Assembly: GCA_021203245.1 (NCBI GenBank)
Contig: JAJQBO010000091.1
Span: 1-33,433, forward strand
Source of the DNA: Planctomycetaceae bacterium
GTDB lineage: Bacteria > Planctomycetota > SZUA-567
Direction: 5' to 3'
DNA length: 33,433 bases
In this document: positions 1-10,651 of the stretch, one piece after another
Numbering within the stretch: the stretch's first letter is position 1
Layout: every line of letters begins with the position of its first letter
The notes under the pieces: model-generated
Told to the model about the DNA's origin: nothing
Seen by the model: only the letters and a program-made list of their open reading frames with translations
Database searches by the model: none
Made by a program: the position numbers and the translations under genes

Positions 1-371
1 CATCCCAACCTCCCCCAACCGTCACCCCGGCGGGAAAACCGTCCGCTGCATCACGAACGGGAAGTTGTGCCGGGGCGAGGCGGGCTGGACGAGGACGGCA
101 GGGAACCCTGAATCACATTGCAGCACAGGGTCGTTGGCCCTTGCCCCGGCACAACTACACGCGCGCCCGCTGGTCGACGATTCACCGCCGGGGTGACGTG
201 AGGGGTTCCGACATGGGCACTTTTGCGAAGATTGGCTAGAATTATATGGATGGTTCAGAATACCTCATGTAAGCGAAGTAAACTACTTCATTTGCGAATG
301 CTGTCCCACAAGTAACTCGTTTTTACTACCTAAATCGTTATTTGATTTACGAAAAAAGGCCAAATTTGAAA
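1..371. other. Non-coding stretch with nested inverted repeats
   Basis: I see no convincing gene here. The stretch holds two nested perfect inverted repeats. The outer one is GTCACCCCGGCGG at 21-33 with its complement at 185-197. The inner one is AGTTGTGCCGGGGC at 63-76 with its complement at 143-156. A small CAGGG-AA-CCCTG palindrome lies at 99-110 near the centre. Together they would fold into a long branched hairpin of about 177 bp. It could be a dispersed palindromic repeat or a structured RNA, and nothing in the window decides between them. Positions 200-360 are AT-richer and featureless. Confidence 0.5.
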
Positions 372-395
372 CGGCGGCCGCTCGCACGGCCGCCG
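362..395 (-). terminator. Rho-independent terminator of the Old Yellow Enzyme gene
   Basis: On the minus strand, just after the stop codon of the reductase, a 9-bp perfect stem (CGGCGGCCG / CGGCCGCCG, plus-strand 372-380 and 387-395) with a 6-nt loop is followed by the T-rich stretch TTTCAAATTT. This is a typical intrinsic terminator. Confidence 0.75.
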
Positions 396-402
396 CAGGT
401 CT

Positions 403-1497
403 TTACTCCTTGATAAACAAATTCGGACTGCCATGCGGCCTGGAGCGAACATACTGAATCGGCCCGCGAATCGACACGCCGAGGTCGGCCGCCGCCTTCC
501 ACGGCCAGCGCGGATTGAACAGGATGCCGCGCCCGATAGCCACCATGTCGGTCATGCCGGCGCGGACAATCGTCTCCGCCTGCGCCGGCTCGGTGATCAA
601 TCCGACGCCGATGACAGGCATCGCGACCGCCTGTTTGATTTGGGCCGCCATGCCGATCTGATAGCCGGGTCCGACGTGGAGCGTCTGGTCCAGCGACAAA
701 CCGCCGCCGGAGACGTGGATATAGGCGCAGCCGAGCCGGTCGAGTTCCCGGGCGAAGCGGATTGACTCGTCCACATTCCAGCCGCCCTCGACCCAGTCCG
801 AGCCGGAGATGCGGATGCCTACCGGCTTGCTTTTCGGGAACGCCTCCCGCACCGCCGTAAAGACGGCGAGGGGAAGGCGGATGCGGTTCTCGAACGAGCC
901 GCCGTATTCGTCGTCCCGCTTGTTGGATATGGGCGACAGGAACTGGTGCAACAGGTAGCCGTGGGCGGCGTGAATCTCGACCGCGTCGTAACCGGCCGCG
1001 TCGGCCCGCGCCGCCGCGGCGGCAAAGGCGTCGACGACCCGGCGGATGCCGGCCGCGTCCAGCGCCTTCGGTTGCGGGAACGCCCCGCCGTAGCACAGGG
1101 CCGACGGCGCGACCAGTTCCCAGCCGCCGCGCTCGGGCGGGAGCGTGTCGTCGGATATGCCGTCGCGGCCGCCCTTGCGGCCGGCGTGGCCGAGCTGCAC
1201 CGCCAGCGGCGTGTCGGAGAAGGCGCGGATGCGTTTCAGGACATCGGCCATGGACGCGGCGGCGGCGTCGGACCACAGGCCGAGGTCGCGGTTGCTGATG
1301 CGGCCTTCGGGCGCGACCGCCGACGCCTCGACGATGATCAGGCCGGAGCCCGACAGCGCCAGCGATCCGTAATGCTGCAGGTGCCAGTCGGTGGCGTGGC
1401 CGTCGGTGGTGGCCGAGTACATGCACATCGGCGGCACGACGATGCGGTTGGCCAGGGTAAGCGGCCCGATGGCGATTGGCGAAAAGAGTATAGACAT
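403..1497 (-). CDS. NADH:flavin oxidoreductase, Old Yellow Enzyme family (YqjM/NamA-like)
   Basis: This 364-residue FMN-dependent ene-reductase probably reduces activated C=C bonds with NAD(P)H in the cytoplasm; the physiological substrate is unknown. The TIM-barrel family is clear from NRIVVPPMCMYS near the N-terminus (Cys25 and Tyr27 at the positions of the redox-tuning Cys and Tyr of YqjM), QLGHAGRKG at about 101-109, and the substrate-binding pair His176/His179 in EIHAAHGYLLHQFLSP. The YGGSxENR motif and the C-terminal IGRGILFNPRWPW segment also fit. Length is normal for the thermophilic-like/YqjM subclass. The ATG is preceded at six bases by GGAGGA. A strong terminator follows, and the neighbouring gene on the same strand is an unrelated autotransporter, so it appears monocistronic. 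Confidence 0.95.
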   Translation of the reverse strand: MSILFSPIAIGPLTLANRIVVPPMCMYSATTDGHATDWHLQHYGSLALSGSGLIIVEASAVAPEGRISNRDLGLWSDAAAASMADVLKRIRAFSDTPLAVQLGHAGRKGGRDGISDDTLPPERGGWELVAPSALCYGGAFPQPKALDAAGIRRVVDAFAAAAARADAAGYDAVEIHAAHGYLLHQFLSPISNKRDDEYGGSFENRIRLPLAVFTAVREAFPKSKPVGIRISGSDWVEGGWNVDESIRFARELDRLGCAYIHVSGGGLSLDQTLHVGPGYQIGMAAQIKQAVAMPVIGVGLITEPAQAETIVRAGMTDMVAIGRGILFNPRWPWKAAADLGVSIRGPIQYVRSRPHGSPNLFIKE

Positions 1498-1595
1498 GGA
1501 ATTCCTCCATAAAAAGGTCCGACAATCAGTGTACCCGGATGCCGCGTTTACGGCAGGCTAAATTTTTGTCAATCGCCCGGCCTGCGGGGTTACGA

Positions 1596-4500
1596 TTAAA
1601 AACTGATCTGCAGGGCGATATTGCCGGCGTGGTTCGCCGTCCTGCTGCCGAACAGCCCGTCGTAGCCGAGGTGGACCTGGGTTCGGGCGTTGACGGCGAA
1701 CGACGCGCCCGCGCTCACCACCGCCATGTTGGCCGGCGTCCTGACGCCGGCGATGACCATGCCGGCGCCGCCGTCCACGAACTGGAAGCGGTTGGTCACG
1801 TCGTCCGAGCCGTAGCGGTGCACCCAGCCGGCGCTGGCGTGGACCGAGGCGGTGGCGTTGACCTGCCGCGCGGCGCGGACGCCCAGGGTGTGGGTCAGGT
1901 TGCCCTGGTGTTCGCCGCGGGACGACAGGGCCGCGACGTCGCCCTGTTCGGTAAAGCTTTTCGTCCAGGCCGAATTCCACCCCAGCCGGATGAACGGCTC
2001 GACCGAAGTCTGGAAGCCGACGTCGAAGGCGTGGCCGATATCGGCGAAAACCTGGGCCGTATGGGCGTGGTAGTCGGCGCTCAGGCTATCCGTCATGATG
2101 GGGGACATGACGCTCCGGTCGGCGTCGATGTCGTGGAAGCCGACGCCGGCGCCGAATGACAGACGCAAAAGGCCCATGGGCATGGTCCACTCGCGGCCGG
2201 CGTAGACGCCGAAGTTGAAGCTGTCGACATCCGCCTTGGAATAGCGGTCCCGCGTCTTCAGGGTGTTGTCGCCGTACTGGAACGCGCCGCCGATCAGCCA
2301 GCCGCCGAGGAGGCGGCGCTCGACGCCGATAGTGCTGCGGACGCCGCGCATGGTGGTGCGGGCCGCATTGCCGTCGCCGCCGATGCGGTTGGTATAGCCT
2401 TCGACCTGCACCCAGATGGGCGATTCGTCCGGTTCGGCCGAGGTGCGCCCGGCGCGGCCGAGAAGGGTGTTGCCGAAGGAGCGGTCGAAGTCCTGGAGCA
2501 TGCCGCGCAGGCTGGCGTGCATTTCGCCCGAGAGCTGGTCCAGGAGCGGTTGCAGGGTCGCCTCGCTGGCGTTGGCGAGGACCTGGTTGAACAGGTTCGA
2601 ATCATCGTTCAGCGATTCGAGGCCGGCCGCGACGGCGTTCTGGTTGCCGGTGGTTGCGAAGTCGCCGAAGTTCCGGTCGTTTCGTTCGACGCGGAGCACC
2701 ACGTTGTTCGCGTCGGGATAGAGGATGGTGTGCCGAAGCAGGGCGTAGGCGGTTTCGTCCTTGAGGACCGTGGGGTCGAACCTGCCGTTGACGCCGTTGG
2801 CGGCGGTGAGGATGGTCCATTCGCCGATGGGGGAGTACGCGCCCATGCCGCCCAGGCCGTTGTGGGTGACGACGGCGTCGGTGACGGTCGCCTGGCCGCC
2901 GACGTTGAGAAAATCGTTCGAGCCGGTGTCGGTCGGGTCGACTTCGACGATGAAGTTCGAACCGGCCTCGAGGGTGACGTCCCTGCTCACGTTGAGTGCG
3001 CCGATGGAATGCCCGATTTCGAGATAGCCCCCTTTTTCGACGACGAGGCTGCCGATGGTGCCGTTGCCGGTGAGGCGGGTGCGGTTTTTGATGACGAAAT
3101 TGCCGTCCGACTCGATGCCGCTGCCGGCTCTGGCGAGGGCGCCGATCGGTCTTTCGCCCAGGGAAATCCAGCCGCGTTCCAGGGTGACGATTCCGTTGTA
3201 CTCGCTCGAATCGCCTGTCCAGTTCTGCTCGCCCCGGACGAAAATATCGCCGCTGCCGGAAAGAGCGTTGGCGAATGTCGCATCGTGTTCGAGGCGCAGC
3301 GTTGCTTCCTCGTCGACAGCCACCTCGCCCGTCCCGAGCGCGTTTTCGTGCCGCGACACCAAGACGCCTTCGTTCAACAGCACGCCTCCTGTGAATGTAT
3401 TGTTGTTAGTGAGAATGAGGGTGCCCTTGCCGGTTTTGCTGAGGACGTTGCCATCCCATCCGGAAAGCCTGTCGCTTGGGACGGTGGTGTCGGTCAGGAC
3501 GGTGTTGAGGGTGAACGGCGTGTCGCCGACGATATTAAAATTACCGTGGGCGACGCATTTATTCGGATTATCCGATCGGTTGTCGTTATTATACCATGCC
3601 AGTTTGGTGGCGACATAGAGATCGTTGCCATCGACCTGGAATCCCACGTGGAGAAAACTAATCGTGTCGGTATCCTGGCCATTAACTGTCAGGTGCGACG
3701 GTCCCGACAATCCGGTTCCAGCATGGGCAATGAGCACCTTTTCGCCATTCGGTTCGCCGGAATGGCCGGTGATATCAAGCGCGTTGCCGCCAAAGTCGAT
3801 ATAACCGCCGGCGGTTATTGCTGGCGTGGCGGTGGGGTCGAGGTTGACACTCACGCTACCATCGTTGATAGTGAAATCGCCATCCACTTTGACGGTGCCG
3901 TCGATGGTGAGGGCGCCATCGGTCGTTTTTGTGAAAATTCCGCTTCCGACAACGCTCCCGACGATAGCACCCTTATCCACAGAAATATTGCCACTGACGT
4001 CAAGTGTGGAGCCGAACGCCATGTGCAGTTCGTCAAACTGTTGGTCGCCGGCAGCTGTGGTGGTAGTGAATGTACTGTCTTCGTTGATGGTAATCTTTCC
4101 ATTGTGGCCCGACCGGTTGCCGGCGTAGGTGACATCCCCCGTGACTTCGATATCGCCTTGTCCGCTGATATCGTTCGCGAACGAACCATTGAATTCCAGG
4201 TGTAATTCCGGGGCCCGGAAGTCCGTATTGTGCTCGAATGTCACTTGTCCAGTGTCGCGCCCGAGTGCATTCGCATTGGCTGCAATTAGGGTACCGCCTC
4301 GAATACTCGTACCGCCGGTATAATCATTGTCTCCAGTCAGGCGAAGCGCTCCCGAGCCTTCTTTCATTAAGTTCGTACCATCCCAATTTTTCGTGTTACC
4401 AGCCACGAGATCGGTATTATCGACAAGACGGACACCCAACTCAAACACCTCATTCTCATCCGCGATCCCAAACAAGCCATCGGCGAGATCGTCCACATTG

Positions 4501-5405
4501 TTATACCAATTCAACCGCGTGCCAAGTACCAACTTGTTGCCGTTTACTTTCTTGAGGGTGACAATCATGAAACGACAACTCGGTTCTTCGACATTAGCGA
4601 TCGTGATGTCCTCGGGATCAGGAATGGCGTTTATGGTTTGGTTGGTGACGATGACTTCCATCTCTGCGTCACACACGTTTTTCGCCCCGGTAAAGCCGAC
4701 AATATTCAGTGTGCCACTGTTGTAGACGAATTTATCCGCTTCGATGATGGGTTTGGTAGCATCCAGATGGAGGTCAAGTTTACCCCCGTCCATAGTCATC
4801 ATCCCCGACACCTTGACCGGTTCATACAGGGCAAGGGTGCCAGACGTCGACTTCGTCAGCGACCCGGCCGTCAAGTTGCCGCGAATGGAGCCGGATGCAA
4901 TCGTCACCGCCCCGTTCAGTGTGGCGGAGGTGCCCTGCGCCAAGGTCAATTGCTGGAACGATTGGGCGAGGTCGCTGGAGATGCTTCCGGTCCGCACATT
5001 CAGGGCCGCATCGGCAAAGACATTCTGCCGCGCCAGAACCATGTCGCCCGAGCCGGTGCGCGTAATGGCATTATCCGAGACAAAGGCTGCATCAAGAGCG
5101 AACGTGGCGGCATTTCCCGTGTCCAGGGACAGCGGGCCGTCCAGCACCGTCTGGCCGTTGGCGCCGCTTAATTTCAGGCCGTTGCCGGTATCGGTGGTGG
5201 TGATGCTGGTTCCCGCCGCCAGCCGCAGTCCGCCGGCCGCTTCGATGGCGTTGTCGCCACCCACGGTCAGGACTGTCGCGGCGTCCTTGCCGATGACGAC
5301 CGTGCTGTCCGCGCCGGCCAGCGAAATGCTGCCGTCCTCGGTGCTGGTCGCGCCGTCAATCGTCTCGCCCGCGCCGCGCAGGTGGAAGGTCCCGCCCGAG
5401 ACAGA
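1596..5405 (-). pseudogene. Autotransporter, C-terminal half: passenger repeats and outer-membrane beta-barrel (downstream of an in-frame TAG)
   Basis: This is the continuation, in the same frame, of the gene that starts at 7112; the two are separated only by a TAG codon at 5406-5408. The segment has 1269 residues and no signal peptide. Its first ATG lies 47 codons in, at 5264, and I see no ribosome-binding site for it, so it is unlikely to be expressed usefully alone. It contains autotransporter-associated beta-strand repeats (GALRLTGDNDYTGGTSIRGG near 4300-4365 and GTLILTNNNTFTGG near 3375-3445). The last ~275 residues are a type Va autotransporter barrel ending IALQISF, with the terminal Phe recognised by the Bam machinery. 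Family knowledge says the barrel inserts in the outer membrane and displays the passenger. Passenger function (adhesin?) cannot be told. Confidence 0.85.
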
Positions 5406-7112
5406 CTAGTTTGCCGAACCGAGGCCGTCGTTTTCCGTGTCTTCGGCCAGAACGATGGTGCTCGCGCCGCCGAGATACCAGACGCCGTCCCCTGTCTTGG
5501 TCACGGAAATCGTCTGGCCTGGCGCGGCCACGCCGCTGATGCCGCCGTGCATGTCGAGATAGCTTCCGCCCGCGACGGTTGCGATCAAATCGCCGCCGCC
5601 GTTGAAGTGGATGTCGTTGGCCTTTCCGGCGGCGCTATTGCCGCGCAGGACGCCGTTTTTCCCCGCCTCGATGACAAACTCCACCTCGCTGTCCGTATGG
5701 ATGGCGCCGCCGTTCGCGCCTGCCGAATTATCCACAAGGTAGGGATTGAGGAAATGCAGCGTGGCATCCCCGGCACGAATCGCACCGCCGGAAACCTCGG
5801 CGCTGTTGCCGGAAAACACGGTGGTCTCGTTCTGTTTGGAACCGCGAATACTGACATCGAGTTTGCTCAAAGCGAGCGCACCGCCCGTGGCCGCCTCGTT
5901 TCCGGTAAAGATGCTGCCACGAATGTGGTGGAGCTGGTAGTTGATATAGGCAGCGCCGCCGGAACCGGCGGTCGTATTCCCGGCGAATGTGGAATCGATA
6001 ATCGATCCGGCCATGCCACTGTTCAGAAACATGCCGCCGCCGCCCACTTCGGCCCGGTTTTCGGTAAACGTGCTTCCCGTGATATCGCCGCCGATAATGC
6101 CATAGGTGAGTAGCCCGCCGCCGTTGTTGGCGTGGTTTTCCGTGAAAGTCGTTCCTTCGACATTGCCGCCGATGCCCGAATAGACAAACGCGCCGCCGCC
6201 CCACATTGCGCTGTTGCTGTTCAGGCCAAAACCGGTGGTGTTATTGCTGAACTCGGAGTTTTGGATTGAGCCGGTCACGCCGCCCCACACGCTCAGGCCG
6301 CCGCCGTAATCGCCGGTGGTGTTCCCGATAAACTTGGTTCTGATGATGTTGCCCTGAATATTGTTGTTGGTAAGGGACAGCGCGCCGCCGGTGTTCTGCG
6401 CGGAATAGTTGTTACTGAATTCGGAGTCGACGACGTCCCCAATCAGGATGCCGTCGATGGTGATGCCGCCGCCGCCCGGGGCGACGCTGGTCGGATAGCG
6501 ATTGTCTACCTCGTTGTTCAGCACCTTGGTGTTGGTAATGCCGCCTTCCAGGTTTCTTTTGATATAAACGGTGTAGACGTTCTGGGCATGATTGTTTTCG
6601 AAGGTAACACCATTCAATCCGCCCAGCAGCGCGCCGCCGACATAGAGGGCCGAACCTCTGCCGTAATTTGAGCCGGTGCCGTTGTTGGCTTTGTTGTACG
6701 AGAAGGTGCTGTTCGAAATACTGCCCGTAATGTCGCCGCCCACATAAACGGCTCCGCCCGGCCCGACAAAAGGTGCGGCGTCAGGGGCGTGGGTAAAGGT
6801 GAGGTTGCTGATCGAGCCGATGCTGCGGGTCGTATAGAAGATGCGCTTGCCGCTCGCGCCGGTGAGGGTCGATTCGCTCGTTCCGCCGGTCAGGTCCAGG
6901 GCGGTTGCCGACGGCATGCGCATGGTGTCGGTGAGCACGAGTTCGGTGGGGCCGATCTCAATGGCTGTATTCGAACCGACCGCCAGAGCGGCGTTCAACT
7001 CTTCCTCGCTGGTGACAACCGTGGCGGAATAGGCGGAAAGAGGAAACAGGAACACCGCCGCAGCCAGGGTGGCTGCCGCAAGGGAGGGAACGTAAAGGCT
7101 AGTTCTAAACAT
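5406..7112 (-). CDS. Autotransporter, N-terminal half: signal peptide and Pmp-like passenger, ending at an in-frame amber codon
   Basis: These 568 residues start with a clear Sec signal peptide (hydrophobic LAAATLAAAVFLFPLSAYSA). A right-handed beta-helix passenger follows, built from repeated FxxN and GG(A/G)-(L/I/F) motifs such as GGALSL, GGGLSVWGG, SEFSNN, STFAGN and TTFTENHANNGGG. This style is shared by chlamydial Pmp proteins and many adhesin autotransporters. The frame ends GLGSAN-TAG, but the same frame continues without interruption into SVSGGTFHLRGAG and the rest of the autotransporter. An intact product would be 1838 residues. The start is supported by AAGGAG about eight bases upstream of the ATG. 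If TAG is read as stop, a secreted barrel-less passenger fragment would be made in the periplasm. Confidence 0.85.
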   Translation of the reverse strand: MFRTSLYVPSLAAATLAAAVFLFPLSAYSATVVTSEEELNAALAVGSNTAIEIGPTELVLTDTMRMPSATALDLTGGTSESTLTGASGKRIFYTTRSIGSISNLTFTHAPDAAPFVGPGGAVYVGGDITGSISNSTFSYNKANNGTGSNYGRGSALYVGGALLGGLNGVTFENNHAQNVYTVYIKRNLEGGITNTKVLNNEVDNRYPTSVAPGGGGITIDGILIGDVVDSEFSNNYSAQNTGGALSLTNNNIQGNIIRTKFIGNTTGDYGGGLSVWGGVTGSIQNSEFSNNTTGFGLNSNSAMWGGGAFVYSGIGGNVEGTTFTENHANNGGGLLTYGIIGGDITGSTFTENRAEVGGGGMFLNSGMAGSIIDSTFAGNTTAGSGGAAYINYQLHHIRGSIFTGNEAATGGALALSKLDVSIRGSKQNETTVFSGNSAEVSGGAIRAGDATLHFLNPYLVDNSAGANGGAIHTDSEVEFVIEAGKNGVLRGNSAAGKANDIHFNGGGDLIATVAGGSYLDMHGGISGVAAPGQTISVTKTGDGVWYLGGASTIVLAEDTENDGLGSAN

Positions 7113-7758
7113 TAATGTTCTCCTTTTCGTTAATAGTTAACGACCAGGAGACAGTGCTTGCAAACCTTTATTTCCGGTTTTCTGAACTTTCTGAAGACGG
7201 TTGCCACCGGTTGGTGTCGTCGGTCCATTTTTACCGTAAATGTATATGTATTAACGGTTGCTGCTTGCGGTAATCGATGCAGTGTCTCATTTGTGGAGAT
7301 GGAAAAGTTGGTCTAATGCACATATCGCATCTGGAGGAAGTTGCCGAATGATGTTTATGATTAACGACATGGATTGATGAAATTGAAAACTGCGGCAAGA
7401 GCACGTCTCCCTCGCCCCCGGAGGGGGAGAGAGCCGGGGTAAGGGGGTCTTTCGGTCAGGGTTACACTAGGTCACAGCAATACCGAGGATGCCGGGCGAA
7501 ACCCTCAAGGGTGACGCAATAAATCCTTCACCAAGCCATTATAATGTTCCAGCAGGCAGTCCACTCCGCCCTCCCGCCATCGCAAAAATGCCGCTTGACT
7601 AGCCGACCAGACGGGAGTATAGTGAATGGTATGACCAACACTCCATAAGATAGTATGTTATCGACTCATCCAGCTCGCAGCCGCTATGCGTTGTGCCTTC
7701 GACGACGACTATCTGCACCACTACCCCTACCTGAGCGGCCGTGGCGCCGATTCCCGCG
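7113..7758. other. Gene-free gap upstream of the autotransporter, with a REP-like hairpin
   Basis: No gene is supported in these ~645 bases. The left end is the upstream region of the autotransporter (minus strand) and is AT-rich. An imperfect dyad there (ACCGTAA at 7233-7239 and TTAACGGT at 7251-7258) could be an operator. At 7411-7431 a GC-rich hairpin (CTCgCCCCC-GGA-GGGGGaGAG), followed by a G-rich stretch, resembles intergenic REP-type palindromes. I could not identify a convincing promoter by eye. The remainder up to 7758 shows nothing recognisable. Confidence 0.5.
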
Positions 7759-9132
7759 TTACGGCAGGAACGTCTGCCGCACCAGCGACACGCTCTCGCG
7801 CAGCAGGGCCTTGAAATCCGCCTGCCCCGCCAACTCCCCGAACAGCGCCGCATCGGCGGCGAAGGCGCCGACCGGGTCCTCGGCCGCGAACAGGGCGTGC
7901 ACCGCGTCCTCGTCCATCACCCCGTCCTGATACGGATACGGCAATTTTCCGGTGTGCCACATGCGGAGAAATTCGTAAAACACGGCCCCCAGGACGGCGG
8001 TCGCCGCCGGACGGGTTCCGCGCGCATAACATTCGCGCAGGGTGGGCGTGACCATGGCCGGGATTTTGGAAAACCCGTCCGCGCCGACGCGCTGGTTTGT
8101 GTCGAGGATATACGGGTTGCCGAAGCGCTCCATCACCGTGTCCCGATAGGCTTCGAAATTCAAGGGCGACGGCTGGAGGCAGGGGATGACGTCGTCTGTC
8201 ACGTAGCGGGAGGCCATCTCGCGGATGGGCGCAACCGCCATGTCCTCGTGGATATGGGCGATGCCGCGCAGCGTTCCGGCCCAGGCGACCCCGGCGTGGG
8301 TGACGTTGAGGATGCGGATTTTCGCCTCTTCGTAGGGCTCGACATCCTCTACCATCTCCACCCCCGCCAGTTCCAGTTCCGGCCGCCCGGCGATGAAATC
8401 GTCCTCCACCACCCACTGGATGAACGACTCGCCCATCACCGGCACCGCATCGGCGAAGCCGGTCACGGCCAGCACGCGCGGCGCAATGTCCGGTCCCGGC
8501 CTGGGCGTTATCCGGTCCACTATGCAGCAGGGCGACGTGGTGTTGGCTTCGGCCCACGCCGCCAGGTCGTTGTCGCCGCGCAGGCGGAGGAATTCGAGCA
8601 AGCCCTGGCGGAAGCGTGTTCCGTTGTGGCGGACGTTGTCGCAGCTCAGGAGCGTCACCGGGCCGCCGGCTGCTTCCCGGCGCGCTTTCAGGAGGAGGGC
8701 GATAGTGCCGTAAATCGTCCCGTGACCGCCGCCGAGATCGGCCGCGATGTCGGGATTGCCCTGGTCCAGTCGAAACGAGGTATCGAGGTAATAGCCGCTT
8801 TCCGTCACGGTAAAGGCGATGACCCGCGTCCCGGGCGCGGCGCCGATGGCGGTGAGGTCTGTCAGGTCCTTGTCCCACTTTGCCACCCGGCGGATGGATG
8901 AAATCCGTTCATAGGCGCGCTCGCCCGAGGGCGTGACCGTTTCGAGCGTATAGTCGCATCCCTGCGCAGCCAATTTTTCCAGCATCGGGGTGACGTCGTC
9001 CCGGATGTTCCCAAGCGCGATGGCCCAATCGGTTTTGCCCATTTGCCGCAGCGTGTGCAGATACCACGCCTGATGCGCCCGGTGAAACGAGCCCGCTCCG
9101 ATATGAAGCCACGTATACTGTGCTTCGTTCAT
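7759..9132 (-). CDS. dalD: Mannitol dehydrogenase-family polyol dehydrogenase, D-arabinitol 4-dehydrogenase-like
   Basis: This 457-residue NAD-dependent long-chain polyol dehydrogenase probably oxidises D-arabinitol to D-xylulose. The N-terminal Rossmann half opens with [18 protein letters not shown], matching the DalD/mannitol dehydrogenase GxGxFHRAHQ signature. It continues with [11 protein letters not shown] and [11 protein letters not shown]. The C-terminal catalytic half has the conserved [11 protein letters not shown] segment carrying the family's catalytic Lys and the Asn/His motif. Length and these motifs fit D-arabinitol 4-dehydrogenases better than mannitol or fructuronate enzymes, but the substrate is inferred. 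The gene is divergent from the two-component regulator genes, with a 217-bp shared upstream region, so co-regulation is possible. AGGAAAGG precedes the ATG. Confidence 0.85.
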   Translation of the reverse strand: MNEAQYTWLHIGAGSFHRAHQAWYLHTLRQMGKTDWAIALGNIRDDVTPMLEKLAAQGCDYTLETVTPSGERAYERISSIRRVAKWDKDLTDLTAIGAAPGTRVIAFTVTESGYYLDTSFRLDQGNPDIAADLGGGHGTIYGTIALLLKARREAAGGPVTLLSCDNVRHNGTRFRQGLLEFLRLRGDNDLAAWAEANTTSPCCIVDRITPRPGPDIAPRVLAVTGFADAVPVMGESFIQWVVEDDFIAGRPELELAGVEMVEDVEPYEEAKIRILNVTHAGVAWAGTLRGIAHIHEDMAVAPIREMASRYVTDDVIPCLQPSPLNFEAYRDTVMERFGNPYILDTNQRVGADGFSKIPAMVTPTLRECYARGTRPAATAVLGAVFYEFLRMWHTGKLPYPYQDGVMDEDAVHALFAAEDPVGAFAADAALFGELAGQADFKALLRESVSLVRQTFLP

Positions 9133-9281
9133 TGGCTGCGCCTTTCCTATAGTGGGAGGGAAAAAACGGCTGCGCGACGGTACGGAAAACGCCTACGGTA
9201 TTTCGTCGCGCCGGCAAAGTCCAGAAGTTTATCCGCCGCCCGGCAGTTTCGTCCCGGCGGCGAGGCCTCCCGCGGCCGCGC

Positions 9282-9321
9282 TTGACGGCGCGGGATTGGC
9301 TGGATATGGTATCGGAATACC
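9282..9321 (+). promoter_or_regulatory. Candidate sigma-70 promoter for the regulator/kinase pair
   Basis: TTGACG (9282-9287) and TATGGT (9305-9310) are separated by exactly 17 bases, 40 bases before the regulator start. A small dyad, GGTAT-CGGA-ATACC (9308-9321), overlaps the -10 and the likely transcription start and could be an operator. The assignment is by consensus only. Confidence 0.5.
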
Positions 9322-9349
9322 GCCTTCATCCAAAGTGTACAGGGTCGCT

Positions 9350-10651
9350 ATGAATATGGTCGTGCTCATTGTTGATGACAACAAGGACGTTTATGACAGC
9401 CTGGCCCTGATCCTGGGCTATTACCACTATTCCTGCCGATGGGCCGAAAGCGGAAAACAGGCCGAAGCCATCACCCGTTCCGAAAAAATAGACGCCGTCC
9501 TTCTCGATCTCTCGCTGAAAAACGAAAGCGGTCTCGACGTCCTGGTTGCGCTGACCCGCGTCGACCCACGTCTGCCCGTCATCATGATAACCGCCTTCGG
9601 TACGTTCGAGGCGGCGGTGAAGGCGGTGAAATTGGGTGCGGTGGATTTTTTGCCCAAGCCGGTCAAGGCCGAGAAGCTCCTCGCCGCCCTCGACGCCGCC
9701 CTGCGGAACCGCGAGTGGCGCGACCAGCCGATCCAGGAGGAGGACAATCCCTGCCCGCTGCGCAGCCGTGACCCCGGGACCCTGGCGGTCATCGCCAAGG
9801 CGTCCATGCTCGCCGCCACCAACATCCCCGTCCTCATCACCGGCGAAAGCGGCACCGGCAAGGAACTCCTTACCGAATACCTGCACCGCTCGTCTCCCCG
9901 GCGCGACCAGCCGTTTGTCCGCGTCAACTGCTCGGGTTTTTCCGAAACGCTGGTGGACAACGAACTGTTCGGCCACGAGAAAGGCGCGTACACCGGGGCG
10001 GTGGAGACCCACTCCGGCCTGTTCGAGCAGGCGGACAACGGCACCCTCCACCTCGACGAAATCGGCGACATGTCGCAACCGCTCCAGGCCAAGCTGCTCC
10101 GGGTGCTGGAAAACGGCGAGTTGCGCCGCCTCGGCGGCGTCCGCGACATCAGGGTCGACGTGCGCATTATCGCCTCGACCAACAAGAATTTGGAAGACAT
10201 GGCGGACAAGGGGACCTTCCGCAAGGATCTCCTCTTCCGCCTGAGCGCCGCGCATCTGTCGCTTTCGCCGCTGCGGGAGCGGGTGTGCGATTTGGAGCTT
10301 CTCGCCGACATGTATCTGCGCGAGTTCGCCGGCGGCGGCGCGCTCAAGCGCTTCTCGGACAAGGCCTGGGAACGCATGATCGCCCACGCCTGGCCCGGCA
10401 ACGTCCGTGAACTTCGGGGCGTCATCCAGACCGCGGTGGCGACCACGCCGGGCGACGTTATTGGCGAGGAATCCCTTCCCGACGGACTCGGCAGGGAAAA
10501 AGCGTCCATGTCGGGCCGCCTCGACGTGGCCGAGTGGGACATTATCGAACAAACCCTCGAGGAGGCGGGCGGGAACAAGAGCCTGGCGGCGGAAAAGCTG
10601 GGCATCAGCCGCCGCACGCTCTACAACAAAATGGCTCGGTATGGACTCTAA
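9350..10651 (+). CDS. Sigma-54-dependent response regulator (NtrC family)
   Basis: This 433-residue enhancer-binding protein activates sigma-54 RNA polymerase when phosphorylated. Domains in order: a receiver (1-~120, acidic pocket Asp9/Asp10, phospho-acceptor Asp53, Lys103 in FLPKP), and an AAA+ ATPase with Walker A GESGTGKE (165-172). The sigma-54-contact loop is GAYTGA (212-217), the common Tyr variant of GAFTGA, and Walker B is LHLDEIGD. A Fis-type HTH closes the protein (NKSLAAEKLGISRRTLYNK). The ATG at 9350 is chosen because it begins the receiver fold exactly; a longer GTG start in frame at 9152 would add 66 unrelated residues. It overlaps the downstream kinase start by 11 bases, so the pair is translationally coupled. 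The likely target is the sigma-54 promoter at 12617. Confidence 0.95.
   Translation: MNMVVLIVDDNKDVYDSLALILGYYHYSCRWAESGKQAEAITRSEKIDAVLLDLSLKNESGLDVLVALTRVDPRLPVIMITAFGTFEAAVKAVKLGAVDFLPKPVKAEKLLAALDAALRNREWRDQPIQEEDNPCPLRSRDPGTLAVIAKASMLAATNIPVLITGESGTGKELLTEYLHRSSPRRDQPFVRVNCSGFSETLVDNELFGHEKGAYTGAVETHSGLFEQADNGTLHLDEIGDMSQPLQAKLLRVLENGELRRLGGVRDIRVDVRIIASTNKNLEDMADKGTFRKDLLFRLSAAHLSLSPLRERVCDLELLADMYLREFAGGGALKRFSDKAWERMIAHAWPGNVRELRGVIQTAVATTPGDVIGEESLPDGLGREKASMSGRLDVAEWDIIEQTLEEAGGNKSLAAEKLGISRRTLYNKMARYGL

Noticed and set aside
2517-4205. 562-codon plus-strand frame inside the autotransporter
   Set aside because: It is a shadow of the repetitive passenger-coding strand, with Val/Asp-rich composition and no recognisable domain.
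5406-5408. Pyrrolysine or programmed recoding at the autotransporter TAG
   Set aside because: No downstream structure or pyl gene is visible in the window; kept only as one of several explanations to test.
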